54,479 nucleotides of DNA from Dehalococcoidales bacterium (GCA_022865485.1 JALHSZ010000013.1:1-54479), one strand, 5' to 3'. Numbered from the stretch's first letter, positions 43,851 through 54,197 are shown. The notes: generated from the letters alone by a model not told the origin. Numbers and translations are program-made.

Positions 43851-44393
43851 GTGGCTAAAAGAGTTTATGCCAGGCGTTATGCCCGGGCAGTGTTCGAGAT
43901 TGCCCTGGAGAGAAAAGAGCTGGACAGGTGGCAAGCCGACCTGGAGAAGATTGCCGTCCTGGGAGAGGATGACGCCTTTATGGAGCTGGTGGAGAATCCC
44001 AAGGTCAGCTTCGAGAAGAAGGCAGAGATTCTCACCAAGCTGCTGGGCGATGTCAATCCACTGGCGCGGAACCTGGTTTACCTGCTGGTGAGCCGGAGGC
44101 GGTTTGGTATGGTCGGCGATATTGCCGAGGACTACCATCGCCTGCTGGACGACTATCGCGGCATCGAGCACGCCGAGGTGGTGACCGCCGTTCCGCTGGA
44201 CGCTGAGGAAAAGAAGAGGCTGGAGGAGCACCTGGGGAAGGTGGTGGGTAAGAAGATAGTGCTCGAGTCCAGCGTCGACCCCAGCCTGGTGGGGGGGATG
44301 ATAGCCCGGGTCGGGGGTAAGCTGCTCGACGGCAGCACCCACAGCCAGCTGCTGGCTTTGAAGAAAGAGTTAGCCACTGGCGGACTAAAGTGA
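43851..44393 (+). CDS. atpH: ATP synthase F1 subunit delta
   Basis: The 180-aa OSCP/delta protein has RRYARAVFEIAL (about residues 8-19) at the N-terminal helical bundle and the C-terminal GGMIARVGGKLLDGS signature. It connects the b stalk to alpha. GTG start. The next gene begins 17 bases later. Confidence 0.94.
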   Translation: MAKRVYARRYARAVFEIALERKELDRWQADLEKIAVLGEDDAFMELVENPKVSFEKKAEILTKLLGDVNPLARNLVYLLVSRRRFGMVGDIAEDYHRLLDDYRGIEHAEVVTAVPLDAEEKKRLEEHLGKVVGKKIVLESSVDPSLVGGMIARVGGKLLDGSTHSQLLALKKELATGGLK

Positions 44394-44410
44394 AGAAGGA
44401 GGTGGCTTAA

Positions 44411-45922
44411 GTGACCATAAGAGGGCAGGACATCGTTTCGGTTATCAAGAAGCAGATTGAACAGTTCGGGGCACCGGTTAAGATGGTCGATGTCGGCAAC
44501 GTGATTGAGATCGGCGACGGCATCGCCCGCATTTACGGGCTGGCAGCCGCCAGGTATAACGAGCTGCTGCAATTCCCCAACGACATCATGGGCATTGCCC
44601 TGAACCTGGAAGAAGATAGCGTCGCCTCCGTTATCCTGGGCGATTATACCTCCATCAGGGAGGGGGACGAGGTGCGCTGCACGGGACGCATCGCCGAGGT
44701 TCCGGTGGGCGAAGCCCTTATCGGGCGGGTGGTGGATGCCCTGGGCAATCCCCTCGACGGCAGGGGACCCATCAAGACCAAGAAGACGATGCCCATGGAG
44801 AAGATAGCGCCCAACGTTACCCGCCGTAAATCGGTGGACACACCGGTGCAGACCGGTATCAAAGCCATCGACAGCCTTATCCCCCTGGGGCGGGGGCAGC
44901 GGGAGCTTATCATCGGCGACCGCTCCACGGGCAAGACGGCTATTACCCTGGACACCATAGTTAATCAAAAGGGCGGCGACCTTATCTGTATCTACGTCGC
45001 TATCGGGCAGAAGACTTCTAAAGTAGCGCGGGTCGTAGCCACACTGGAGGAGCACGGAGCCATGGAGCATACCATCGTGGTGGCGGCTAATGCCTCCGAT
45101 TCGGTGGCGATGCAATACCTGGCGCCTTACGCGGGCTGCGCTATGGGCGAAGCCTTTATGGAGGCGGGCAAGGACGCCCTGGTTATCTATGACGACCTTT
45201 CCAAGCACGGCTGGGCCTACCGGCAGCTTTCGCTGCTTTTGCGCCGCCCACCGGGGCGGGAGGCCTATCCCGGCGATGTTTTCTACCTGCACAGCCGACT
45301 GCTGGAGAGGGCGGCCAAATACGCCCCCGAATACGGCGGGGGCTCGCTGACCGCTTTGCCCATTATCGAAACGCAGGCGGGCGATATGTCCGCTTATATC
45401 CCGACCAACGTCATCTCCATTACCGACGGGCAAATGTACCTGGAGACCGACCTCTTTAACGCGGGCACCAGGCCGGCGCTGAACGTGGGGCTGTCGGTAT
45501 CGCGCGTGGGCAGCGCCGCCCAGACCAAGGCCATGAAGCAGGTGGCGGGCAAGCTGAGGCTGGAACTGGTGCAGTACCGCGAGCTTGCCGCCTTTGCCCA
45601 GTTCGGCACCTCCGAGCTGGATAAGGGGACGCGGGCGCAGCTTGACCGCGGGCAGCGCATCAGCGAGGTCTTAAAGCAGCCGCAGTATGTGCCCATGTCG
45701 CTGGATAAGCAGGTCATGATTCTCTACGCCGCCATTAACGGTTACCTGGACGATGTGCCCGTGGATAAGGTCACCACCTTTGAAGCCAGCTTCCACCGCT
45801 TTATGGAGGCGAATCACCCCGAAATCGGCAAGAAGATTAACCAGGAGAAGGAGATAACCGCCCAGACCGAGGAAGCCCTAAAGAAAGCCATCCCTGAGTT
45901 CAAGCAGGGGATGAGCTTATAA
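44411..45922 (+). CDS. atpA: ATP synthase F1 subunit alpha
   Basis: The 503-aa non-catalytic nucleotide-binding subunit has Walker [11 protein letters not shown] (about residues 169-178) and the family signature region [15 protein letters not shown]-like ([15 protein letters not shown]), with the [13 protein letters not shown] motif. GTG start behind GGAGG. An inserted dispersed repeat and a small DUF3795 gene separate it from atpG. Confidence 0.97.
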   Translation: MTIRGQDIVSVIKKQIEQFGAPVKMVDVGNVIEIGDGIARIYGLAAARYNELLQFPNDIMGIALNLEEDSVASVILGDYTSIREGDEVRCTGRIAEVPVGEALIGRVVDALGNPLDGRGPIKTKKTMPMEKIAPNVTRRKSVDTPVQTGIKAIDSLIPLGRGQRELIIGDRSTGKTAITLDTIVNQKGGDLICIYVAIGQKTSKVARVVATLEEHGAMEHTIVVAANASDSVAMQYLAPYAGCAMGEAFMEAGKDALVIYDDLSKHGWAYRQLSLLLRRPPGREAYPGDVFYLHSRLLERAAKYAPEYGGGSLTALPIIETQAGDMSAYIPTNVISITDGQMYLETDLFNAGTRPALNVGLSVSRVGSAAQTKAMKQVAGKLRLELVQYRELAAFAQFGTSELDKGTRAQLDRGQRISEVLKQPQYVPMSLDKQVMILYAAINGYLDDVPVDKVTTFEASFHRFMEANHPEIGKKINQEKEITAQTEEALKKAIPEFKQGMSL

Positions 45923-45924
45923 GG

Positions 45925-46158
45925 AAAAATCCCCCTTAGTCCCCCTTTACAAAAGGGGGAAACTGGATTCCCGCCTTCGCGGGAATGACAAAGTGGAACG
46001 CGGGAATGACAAAGTGGAACGCGGGAATGACAAAGTGGAACGCGGGAATGACAGTAGACGGGGAGATTGCTTCGTCGCTGCGCTCCTCGCAATGACAGGG
46101 GAGTTTAAGGCGAAGGACTCGCCGCAATGACAGAAGGGCGAAGGACTCGCCGTGACAG
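45925..46158. repeat. Dispersed repeat mosaic inserted between atpA and atpG
   Basis: The segment starts three bases after the atpA stop and shares blocks with 36865-37034: CCCCCTT...AAGGGGG, GGATTCCCGCCTTCGCGGGAATGACA and GATTGCTTCGTCG...CTCGCAATGACA. It contains inverted-repeat hairpins such as CCCGCCTTCGCGGG. Several CGAAGGACTCGCCG copies lie at its end. No transposase is present. It may polarise or tune expression of the downstream F1 genes. Confidence 0.8.
45978..46052. repeat. Tandem 21-bp repeat, four copies (last partial)
   Basis: CGCGGGAATGACAAAGTGGAA begins at 45978, 45999, 46020 and 46041 with an exact 21-bp period. The last copy keeps the first 12 bases. The unit derives from the dispersed repeat, which has the same end in a single copy near 36917. 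It looks like slippage expansion. Confidence 0.9.
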
Positions 46159-46201
46159 GATAGGAAATAGGAAAGGGAGATAAAGGGGGTGAGGTTAAAA
46201 A

Positions 46202-46546
46202 ATGAAAAAGATGATTGCCTATTGCGGGATAGTTTGCAGTGAGTGCGGGGCTTTTATCGCCACCCGGAATGACGATGACGCTAAGAGGAAAGAAGTCGCT
46301 GAGCTGTGGACAAAGGAATACCACCATGACTTCAAGCCTGAGGACATAAACTGCGACGGCTGCATGGCCACAACGGACAGGGTATTTAACTATTGCAATA
46401 TCTGCGAAATAAGGAAATGCGGGCGGGAGAGGGGGGTGGTCAACTGCGCTTATTGCGGGGATTACGCCTGCGAAAAACTGGAGAAATTTTTCCAGATGGC
46501 GCCGATGTTCCGGGCTACCCTGGATGAAATTAGAAAAGGATTGTAG
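46202..46546 (+). CDS. DUF3795 cysteine-rich protein
   Basis: The 114-aa protein opens with MIAYCGIVCSECGAF and has further cysteines in NCDGC, YCNICEIRKCG and NCAYCGDYAC, the pattern of DUF3795. The cysteines probably bind zinc or an Fe-S cluster. Function is unknown. It lies between atpA and atpG, in the same direction and seemingly in the same transcript, which is unusual for an atp operon. The ATG is behind GGGGGTGAGG. The next gene begins five bases later. Confidence 0.82.
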   Translation: MKKMIAYCGIVCSECGAFIATRNDDDAKRKEVAELWTKEYHHDFKPEDINCDGCMATTDRVFNYCNICEIRKCGRERGVVNCAYCGDYACEKLEKFFQMAPMFRATLDEIRKGL

Positions 46547-46551
46547 CGAGA

Positions 46552-47409
46552 TTGGCTAACATTCGTTTAATACGTCGCCGAATAAAGGGGATTCAGTCCA
46601 CGGCTAAGATTACGCGCGCCATGGAGATGATTGCCACCCTTAAAATGAGGCGGGCGCAGGAGCGCGGCTTGGCAGGACGCCCGTATTCTGATAAAATTAG
46701 TCAAGTACTGGCTGACCTGGCGGCTTTATCCCGGGGCACGGAAGCCCCGCATCCCCTGCTTCAGAGCCGCCCGGTGAACAAAATCGCCGTAGTGCACATC
46801 ACCCCGGACCGGGGGCTGTGCGGCGGGCTTAACGCTAACATCAACCGCCTTACGGCGAGTTTTATTCTGGGGCAGAGTGTGCCGGTTATCCTTATCACCG
46901 TCGGGCGCAAGGGGCTGGAGTTTATGAGGCGCTACAACCGTGATATCCGCGCCGAATTTAGTCAGCTCGGCGACCAGCCCAGCCTGCTGGACACGCTGCC
47001 GATAGCTCGTATCGTTATCGATGATTATACAAATGGGGTGGTAGACCAGGTGTATCTGGTCTATACCCAGTTTATTTCGACCATGGTGCAGAAACCGTTT
47101 ATGAAGCAAATTCTTCCCGTCGAACCAGCGGCCATACCCCAGGCGCAGAACGTGGACTATATCTACGAGCCGAATCCGGCGGCGGTGCTGGGGGAGCTTT
47201 TGCCGCGGTTTGTCGAGATGCAGATATATCACGCTATACTGGAATCAATCGCCAGCAAGCAGTCGGCTCAGATGGTAGCTATGCGTAACGCCACCGATAA
47301 CGCCAACGAGCTGATTGAAGACCTGACTTTGATGTATAATAAAGCAAGGCAGGAGTCAATAACCAAGGAGCTGCTGGATATTACCGGCGGAGCTGCGGCT
47401 CTAGCCTAG
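46552..47409 (+). CDS. atpG: ATP synthase F1 subunit gamma
   Basis: The 285-aa rotor subunit has an N-terminal helix with IRRRIKGIQSTAKITRAMEM and the C-terminal signature ATDNANELIEDLTLMYNKARQ (cited in part). It is the central shaft in alpha3beta3. The start is TTG at 46552. The poor start and the weak site may lower translation relative to its neighbours. Confidence 0.94.
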   Translation: MANIRLIRRRIKGIQSTAKITRAMEMIATLKMRRAQERGLAGRPYSDKISQVLADLAALSRGTEAPHPLLQSRPVNKIAVVHITPDRGLCGGLNANINRLTASFILGQSVPVILITVGRKGLEFMRRYNRDIRAEFSQLGDQPSLLDTLPIARIVIDDYTNGVVDQVYLVYTQFISTMVQKPFMKQILPVEPAAIPQAQNVDYIYEPNPAAVLGELLPRFVEMQIYHAILESIASKQSAQMVAMRNATDNANELIEDLTLMYNKARQESITKELLDITGGAAALA

Positions 47410-47428
47410 AAGAAGGAGGAGGTTTATC

Positions 47429-47704
47429 ATGCTTGTCAATGACGCCAGATTCAAGAAGAGCAACCCGGAAACGGTTGCTGCGCTTATGGAGTTTCTCCGC
47501 CCCAATATCCATATCGCCTATACCCTGGACGAGCTGGTGGAAGCGCTTGCCGACCGGGACGTCGATGTTTCTGCCGACGTGCTGGAGAGCCTGCTCGGTT
47601 CCCTGGAGTACGGGGGGAGAATCGTATCCAAGGAAGTGGACGGGGTGACCCACTATCAGTATCGCAAGGTGCTGGGCTTTATGCCGATGAAGAAATTCAA
47701 ATAG
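47429..47704 (+). CDS. 91-aa winged-helix-like protein between atpG and atpD
   Basis: The protein has about three helices (TVAALMEFL, TLDELVEALA, DVLESLLGSLEYGG) and a beta hairpin (RIVSKEVDGVTHYQYRKV), which suggests a small winged helix. I do not recognise the family. It has a very strong GGAGGAGG site before its ATG and runs nine bases from atpD. It has no membrane helix, so it is not a known Fo/F1 subunit. A regulator or assembly factor is possible. Confidence 0.75.
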   Translation: MLVNDARFKKSNPETVAALMEFLRPNIHIAYTLDELVEALADRDVDVSADVLESLLGSLEYGGRIVSKEVDGVTHYQYRKVLGFMPMKKFK

Positions 47705-49114
<1,410 letters not shown>

Positions 49115-49540
49115 ATGACCACCAGGCTCGATGTCGTTACCGCGGAGCGAGAGGTCTTTTCCGACGAAGTGGACGAGGTTATCGCTCCGGGGGTCGAGGG
49201 TCAGCTGGGCATACTGCCCCACCACGCCCCGCTGATGACCATGCTTTTGCCCGGGGAGCTTTTGATTAAGAAGGGCGGGGAGGAGTTTTACCTGGCGATT
49301 TCGGGCGGCTTTATCGAGGCGCGCCCCGATAGAATCATCGTCCTGGCTGATGCCGCCGAGAGGGTGGAGGAAATCGATGTCGCCCGAGCCGAGGAAGCCA
49401 AGAGCCGCGCTGAAGCTAGGCTTGCCGAGCGCGCTCCGGGGGTGGATATGGCCCGAGCCGAGGCGGCGTTACGTCGTTCCCTGATTCGGCTGCGGGTGGC
49501 GGAGAGAAGGCGAAGGCGAAGGCCCGGAGTCCAGAGCTAA
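49115..49540 (+). CDS. atpC: ATP synthase F1 subunit epsilon
   Basis: The 141-aa protein has an N-terminal beta-sandwich ([29 protein letters not shown]) and a C-terminal helical hairpin (about 90-138) rich in Arg/Glu/Ala. The C-terminal helices can inhibit ATPase. It starts immediately after atpD and closes the operon. No terminator was recognised before the convergent KH gene. Confidence 0.94.
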   Translation: MTTRLDVVTAEREVFSDEVDEVIAPGVEGQLGILPHHAPLMTMLLPGELLIKKGGEEFYLAISGGFIEARPDRIIVLADAAERVEEIDVARAEEAKSRAEARLAERAPGVDMARAEAALRRSLIRLRVAERRRRRRPGVQS

Positions 49541-49576
49541 GCCCGAACGACTTCATTCCTGGTTATTGAGCTAGGG

Positions 49577-49948
49577 TTATATAATCTCCAGAGTAGCCCT
49601 GGTGCCCGCCTTGGCGGCCATTACTCTGATCAGGGTGCGCATGGCTTGAGCGACACGACCTTGCTTGCCAATAACCCTTCCCTTGTCGTCATCGGCGACC
49701 TGTAATTTAAGGGTCGTGCCCTGTTCGTCGGTCTCCTCGGTGACAACTACTTCGTCAGGCGCATTGACAATGGCTTTGGCGATGTAGTCTATTAGTTCCT
49801 TCATACCTTTTGCTTCTCTCGGGCTTACTTTTTCTTTCGGGCTTTCTTTTTCTTCCTGGCTTTCTTTTTCTTCCTGGCTTTCTTTTTCTTCCTGGCTTTC
49901 TTTTTCTTCCTGGCTTTCTTTTTCTTTCGGGCTTTCTTTTTTCTTCAT
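49577..49948 (-). CDS. khpA: KhpA-like KH-domain RNA-binding protein with an N-terminal repeat extension
   Basis: The C-terminal ~76 residues are a KhpA-type KH domain ([13 protein letters not shown]... with the GKQGR loop), normally encoded next to rpsP. The ATG at 49948 overlaps the rpsP stop (ATGA) behind GAGGAG and adds ~47 residues built of KESQEE-type hexapeptides (18-bp repeats). An internal ATG at 49804 would give the usual short protein with a weak AAAAGG site. I favour the long form because of the overlap. The extension could instead be lost by internal starts. Confidence 0.85.
   Translation of the reverse strand: MKKKESPKEKESQEEKESQEEKESQEEKESQEEKESPKEKVSPREAKGMKELIDYIAKAIVNAPDEVVVTEETDEQGTTLKLQVADDDKGRVIGKQGRVAQAMRTLIRVMAAKAGTRATLEII
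49820..49945 (-). repeat. 18-bp repeats encoding KESQEE-type hexapeptides
   Basis: Five or more near-identical 18-bp units within the khpA extension. Because 18 is a multiple of three, all frames stay open across it, which explains other open frames here. It is prone to slippage. Confidence 0.8.
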
Positions 49949-50526
49949 GATTTCTCCTCGGTTGTTTCGGTTTGTTCTTGGCCAGCTTTGGCTTCTTCAG
50001 GGGCGCTGGCTTTAGCTTCCTCAGCAACTTCAGCCTTAGGTTCTTCGGCGGTGGCTTTAGCTTCCTCAGCAACTTCAGCCTTAGGTTCTTCGGCGGTGGC
50101 CTTGGCTTCCTCGGTGACCTTAGCCTTGGGTTCCTCGGGGGCTTTAGCCTTGGGTTCGTCAGCGGCTTTAGCCTTGGGTTCCTCTGCCTTGGCTTTTTCG
50201 GCGGCGGCAGCCTTAGCCTTCTTCTTGCTCGCTTTCGGTTTGTCGGGGGCGCCTGCCTTCATTTTCTCTTTCCTGTCGGCAGGCTCTTCAATGATGCCGG
50301 CCTTAGCCAGTAGTCTGGCGGCGGTATCGGTGGGTTGGGCTCCCTGTTTCAGCCAGCCTAACGCTTTCTCCTGGTCGATAACTATGGTCTCGGGGTCGGT
50401 AAGGGGATTATAGTGGCCGATGACGGCGATGAACGCTCCGTCGCGGGGGGCGCGAGAATCGGCTACCACCAGTCGATAGCTGGGTTGCTTTTTAGCTCCG
50501 GTGCGTCGTAGTCTAATCTTTACCAA
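49945..50526 (-). CDS. rpsP: 30S ribosomal protein S16 with a long Lys/Glu/Ala/Pro C-terminal tail
   Basis: The first ~85 residues are S16 ([33 protein letters not shown]). The remaining ~105 residues are an EPKAK/EEAKAT-type repeat tail, so the protein is 193 aa against ~80-90 usual. The tail may be disordered and bind RNA or partners. The start is TTG behind AGGA. Promoter TTGACA/CATAAT lies upstream, and the khpA gene overlaps its stop. Confidence 0.93.
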   Translation of the reverse strand: MVKIRLRRTGAKKQPSYRLVVADSRAPRDGAFIAVIGHYNPLTDPETIVIDQEKALGWLKQGAQPTDTAARLLAKAGIIEEPADRKEKMKAGAPDKPKASKKKAKAAAAEKAKAEEPKAKAADEPKAKAPEEPKAKVTEEAKATAEEPKAEVAEEAKATAEEPKAEVAEEAKASAPEEAKAGQEQTETTEEKS

Positions 50527-50565
50527 TCCTGTTCCTATCCTTTTTAGTCTATTATTTTGTAGTCT

Positions 50566-50594
50566 ATTATGAGGTATTGTGAGCTTACTGTCAA
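50566..50594 (-). promoter_or_regulatory. Promoter of rpsP-khpA
   Basis: On the minus strand, TTGACA (50594-50589), a 17-bp spacer and CATAAT (50571-50566). It predicts a ~32-nt leader with a Shine-Dalgarno site. Confidence 0.7.
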
Positions 50595-50638
50595 TGGCGA
50601 GCGGCTTTAGGGTGTTTTAGAAAGGTGAAGTGGAGGAG

Positions 50639-50644
50639 TATAAT
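50639..50644 (+). promoter_or_regulatory. -10 box of the zinc-ribbon membrane gene (possible leaderless start)
   Basis: Perfect TATAAT nine bases before ATG 50654. No good -35 and no Shine-Dalgarno for that ATG. A start at ATG 50672 would instead have a short leader with AAGG. Confidence 0.45.
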
Positions 50645-50653
50645 ATTAAGTAA

Positions 50654-51196
50654 ATGCGGAAAAGTAAGGCGATGACGAAGAAATGCCCGAACTGTGGTCA
50701 AAGGACTATAGTAGATGATACGTGGTCATGTCAGTGGTGTCATTGGCCGCTGATGGCTAAACCCTTACGTGGAATAAGCCAAGAAAAGAATGCAAAGCGG
50801 TCTGTACTGCCTCTTTGGGTGTTAATTGACGCTGCTATATTAGCCGTATTGTATGTGTTGTTGTTATTCGCCCTAAAAGATTGGGAGTTGTCGGCATTCC
50901 TGCAGATGTTAAGGGAGCAATGGTATATCTTATTGTTGCTGTTATTTCTAGCAATCTCTATCCCCTTTTTATTTAATCTTTTAGTTACTTGGATTTCGCC
51001 GAAGTTTATATTTGTTGTTCTGATATTACTGGGATTCCTATTGTTATATGCTTCAAGCAATGGATCTTTATTCCAACAGAACATCGCTGAATGGATTAAG
51101 GAAAGGTGGAATATTAGCCTGTTTTCAGCCTCCATTACTGTTCTTTCGCTCGCTTTTACCTTTGGAGTTATAGTTGTTGGTAGGAAAAACGAATAG
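50654..51196 (+). CDS. Zinc-ribbon four-helix membrane protein, unknown function
   Basis: The 180-aa protein has an N-terminal zinc ribbon (CPNCGQ...CQWCHWP, about residues 11-30). Four membrane helices follow (about 50-70, 83-104, 111-130 and 155-175) with short loops. I do not recognise the family. The DNA is more AT-rich than the surroundings. The start could be ATG 50654 (leaderless) or 50672 (with a weak site). It is followed by endonuclease V in the same direction. Confidence 0.72.
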   Translation: MRKSKAMTKKCPNCGQRTIVDDTWSCQWCHWPLMAKPLRGISQEKNAKRSVLPLWVLIDAAILAVLYVLLLFALKDWELSAFLQMLREQWYILLLLLFLAISIPFLFNLLVTWISPKFIFVVLILLGFLLLYASSNGSLFQQNIAEWIKERWNISLFSASITVLSLAFTFGVIVVGRKNE

Positions 51197-51236
51197 ACTG
51201 GTGTGGGAGACACAGAACATTTCGCAACAGGCTAGG

Positions 51237-51266
51237 TTGTCATCGCGCTATCAAAGCCGCTATAAT
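51237..51266 (+). promoter_or_regulatory. Strong promoter of endonuclease V gene
   Basis: TTGTCA (51237-51242), an 18-bp spacer and perfect TATAAT (51261-51266). The GTG start at 51273 falls where transcription should begin, so the mRNA is probably leaderless. The AAAG after the GTG is not a ribosome site. Confidence 0.7.
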
Positions 51267-51272
51267 CGGGTT

Positions 51273-51989
51273 GTGAAAGTCGGCAGCTTACACGGCTGGC
51301 GGGTAAGCCCATCCCAGGCTCTGGAGATACAACTGTGGCTGGCGTCGCAGGTTCGTCGAAGCAATGAGGTGACCAGTCCCCGCTTTATCGCCGGCGTGGA
51401 TATATCGGTTGACCGGGAGCGGGGGATGGGGAGGGGGGCGGTGGTGGTCTTGAGCTACCCGGGACTTGAAATCGCCGAAGTCCAGACGGTAGAGGACAGC
51501 CTCGATTTTCCTTACGTGCCGGGGCTGCTATCATTTCGGGAAGCGCCGATAACTCTAGCCGCTTGCGAACGGCTCAGCATTACCCCTGACCTTATTCTGG
51601 TGGACGGGCAGGGGATTGCCCACCCCCGGCGACTGGGGCTGGCATCACACCTGGGGCTTTTTCTGGATACCCCGACCATCGGCTGCGCCAAGTCGCGGCT
51701 CTGCGGCAGTCACTCCGAGCTTGGTCAAGAGGCGGGCAGCTACGCTGAACTTTCGGATAACGGGGAGGTTATCGGCGTTGCCCTGCGCACTAAAGCGGGG
51801 GTGAAGCCTGTATACGTCTCCATCGGGCATAGGGTCGACCTGGAGGCGGCTATTTACTGGACTTTGCAGTGCTGCCGGGGCTACCGTTTGCCCGAGCCTA
51901 CCCGTCTGGCCCACCTGGCGGCGGGGGGCAATCTTAATCCGCAAAAGGATGTTGTGGCGGCAGACTATCAGGGGAGGTTTGTTCACTAG
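51273..51989 (+). CDS. nfi: Endonuclease V
   Basis: The 238-aa protein has the EndoV hallmarks: FIAGVDISVD (catalytic Asp, about residue 41), YVPGLLSFREAP (Glu), LILVDGQGIAHPRRLGLASHLG (Asp/His, cited in part) and PTIGCAKSRL. It cleaves DNA 3' to deoxyinosine in base-deamination repair. GTG 51273 is chosen over the longer in-frame start at 51174 because the promoter lies between them and the domain begins just after. prfB starts directly after its stop. Confidence 0.92.
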   Translation: MKVGSLHGWRVSPSQALEIQLWLASQVRRSNEVTSPRFIAGVDISVDRERGMGRGAVVVLSYPGLEIAEVQTVEDSLDFPYVPGLLSFREAPITLAACERLSITPDLILVDGQGIAHPRRLGLASHLGLFLDTPTIGCAKSRLCGSHSELGQEAGSYAELSDNGEVIGVALRTKAGVKPVYVSIGHRVDLEAAIYWTLQCCRGYRLPEPTRLAHLAAGGNLNPQKDVVAADYQGRFVH

Positions 51990-53082
51990 ATGCAGGAAAT
52001 ACGGGATAAGCTGAAGGACTTGCAGGCTCGAATCTCTATGGCCATGGTGCATCTTTGACATCGCCGCCAGAGAGAAAGAGATTCTAAAACTGGAAAAGCA
52101 GTCAGCCGAGCCCGACTTCTGGTCAGACCAGGCTAAGGCGCAGAGCGTTATGCGCCAGCTTGCCGAGCAGAAGAAGGTGGTGGAGCGGTGGCGGGGGGTG
52201 GAGAAAGCGGCTGCCGAAGCCGCCGAGCTCATTTCGCTCGAGGATAGCTCGATGGCGGCCGAGATTGAAGCCGAGGTGAATAAACTGGCTTCCCGGCTCA
52301 ATGAGATGGAGCTGGAGGGGGCCTTTAGCGGCGACTATGACGAGCGGAATGCCATTTTATCAATCCATGCCGGGGCGGGGGGCACCGAGTCGCAGGACTG
52401 GGCGCAGATGCTGATGCGGATGTACCTGCGCTGGGCGGAGCGCCGCGGCTATAATGCTGAAGTGCTGGACGTTTCACCGGGGGAGGAGGCGGGGATAAAG
52501 AGCGCCGTTATCGATATCAGCGGCGATTACGCCACCGGCTACCTAAAATCAGAGCACGGCGTGCACCGACTGGTGCGGCTTTCCCCCTTCGACGCCGACC
52601 ACGCCCGCCATACCTCTTTTGCCCTGGTGGAGGTGCTGCCCGAAGCCGAAGCCGATGTCGATGTTAAGATAGCGCCCGATGACCTGAAAGTGGAGACCTT
52701 CCGTTCCAGCGGGCCGGGGGGACAGCATATGCAGAAGACGAGCAGCGCGGTGAGGCTTACCCACCTGCCCACGGGGCTGACGGTTCATTGCCAGAGCGAG
52801 CGCTCCCAGCACCAGAATAAAGAGATTGCTATGAAGATACTGCTTTCCCGCCTCCTGGAACTGGAACTGGAGAAGCGGGCGGAGGCAAGGGCTAAGCTCA
52901 GGGGGAAGCGGATTGCGGCGGAGTGGGGCAACCAGATACGGAGCTATGTTCTCCACCCCTATAAGATGGTCAAAGACCACCGCACCGACTACCAGAGCGG
53001 CGATACCGAAGCCGTGCTCGACGGGGAACTGGACGGTTTTATCTCAGCTTACCTCAAGTCTAAGTTGGGTGAAGAAGGATGA
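51990..53082 (+). CDS. prfB: Peptide chain release factor 2 with programmed +1 frameshift
   Basis: The zero frame runs 51990-52058 and ends at TGA inside CTT-TGA-C (52053-52059), the universal prfB slippery site. Slipping one base resumes at GAC 52057 and gives 363 aa. The RF2 specificity motif SPF (LSPFDA) and the GGQ loop (SGPGGQHMQK) are present. The release factor reads UGA and UAA, so low RF2 raises frameshifting. A GGTG before the site may help as a Shine-Dalgarno-like stimulator, weaker than in E. coli. Confidence 0.96.
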
Positions 53083-54179
53083 AAAAGAGATTCGCGATAC
53101 TAGCTTTAGTGCTCTGCCTGACGCTGGCGGTATTGAGCCCCGTTATTGCTCAAGCCCAGGGTGAGCTTACCGTGCTCGATAGCAGTGCCGAAGCCGACTT
53201 TCCCATGCGGCTTAACTTTAATCTTTCGGCGCGGAGTAATTTCGATATCACCGATATTCGGCTCTGCTACTCCGTCGACCGCACCAGCTTCGCCGATGTC
53301 TTCACCGAGACCCTGCTGGACTTTGTCCCCGCTACTACTGTCGACGTCAGCTGGAGCCTGGAGATGGTGATGGTGGGGGGTCTGCCGCCCGGTTCCAGCC
53401 TGGAATACTGGTGGAAGATAGCCGACGCTGGCGGCGGCCGGCTTGAGACGGAGCCGGCAAGCGTCCGCTTCGACGACACCCGCTATGACTGGAGCAGCCT
53501 GACCGAGGGGCAGATAACGCTCTACTGCTACCAGGACGACGAAGCCTTTGTCAACGAGCTGATGGATTCCGCTCAAGTTGCGCTGGCGCGGCTTGCCGCG
53601 GATACCGGCGCCGAGCTGGAAAAGCCAGCCCAGTTTTATGTTTACGCCAATTCCTTAGACCTGCAGGGGGCGATGATTCACCCCCAGGAGTGGACGGGTG
53701 GGGTGGCTTATACGCGGTACAGCATTATCGCCATCGGCATTGCCCCCACCAACATAAGCTGGGGCAAGCGAGCCATCGCCCACGAGCTGGCGCACCTGGT
53801 CGTCAGCCAGATGACGCTCAACCCCTATAACGAGCTGCCCACCTGGCTGGACGAAGGGCTGGCTATGTACGCCGAGGGGGAGCTGGAATCGGAATTCGCC
53901 TCTTCCCTGGAGGGGGCGATAGATAACGACAGCCTTATCTCGGTGCAGGGTCTTTGCAGCCCCTTTTCGGCTTATTCCGATAGAGCCAGCCTCGGTTATG
54001 CCCAGAGCTACAGCCTGGTGGAATACCTTATCGGCAGTTACGGGCAGGGCAAGATGCTCGAATTATTGAATACCTTTAAGGAGGGCAGCGGTTACGACGC
54101 CGCCCTGGAGGCGGTTTACGGCTTCGACATGGATACCATGGACAGCCTCTGGCGGGAGTATGTTACACAGCAATACTAA
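53079..54179 (+). CDS. Secreted peptidase-MA-like metallopeptidase
   Basis: The 366-aa protein has a signal peptide (about residues 1-25, ending AQAQG). A beta-rich N-terminal half (about 30-150) is followed by a C-terminal gluzincin-like domain with HELAH (about residue 235) and a downstream WLDEGLAMYAEG. The HExxH plus Glu pattern is the zinc-protease signature. It is probably exported. The ATG overlaps the prfB stop by four bases, an odd pairing of release factor and protease. The substrate is unknown. Confidence 0.82.
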   Translation: MKKRFAILALVLCLTLAVLSPVIAQAQGELTVLDSSAEADFPMRLNFNLSARSNFDITDIRLCYSVDRTSFADVFTETLLDFVPATTVDVSWSLEMVMVGGLPPGSSLEYWWKIADAGGGRLETEPASVRFDDTRYDWSSLTEGQITLYCYQDDEAFVNELMDSAQVALARLAADTGAELEKPAQFYVYANSLDLQGAMIHPQEWTGGVAYTRYSIIAIGIAPTNISWGKRAIAHELAHLVVSQMTLNPYNELPTWLDEGLAMYAEGELESEFASSLEGAIDNDSLISVQGLCSPFSAYSDRASLGYAQSYSLVEYLIGSYGQGKMLELLNTFKEGSGYDAALEAVYGFDMDTMDSLWREYVTQQY

Positions 54180-54197
54180 TGGCTGCGGAGGAGGCCA

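Noticed and set aside
45978-46052. CRISPR-like array
   Set aside because: The 21-bp period is a simple tandem repeat with no unique spacers and no cas genes nearby.
49541-49576. Terminator between atpC and khpA
   Set aside because: No stem with a T-tract is seen in the 36-bp gap.
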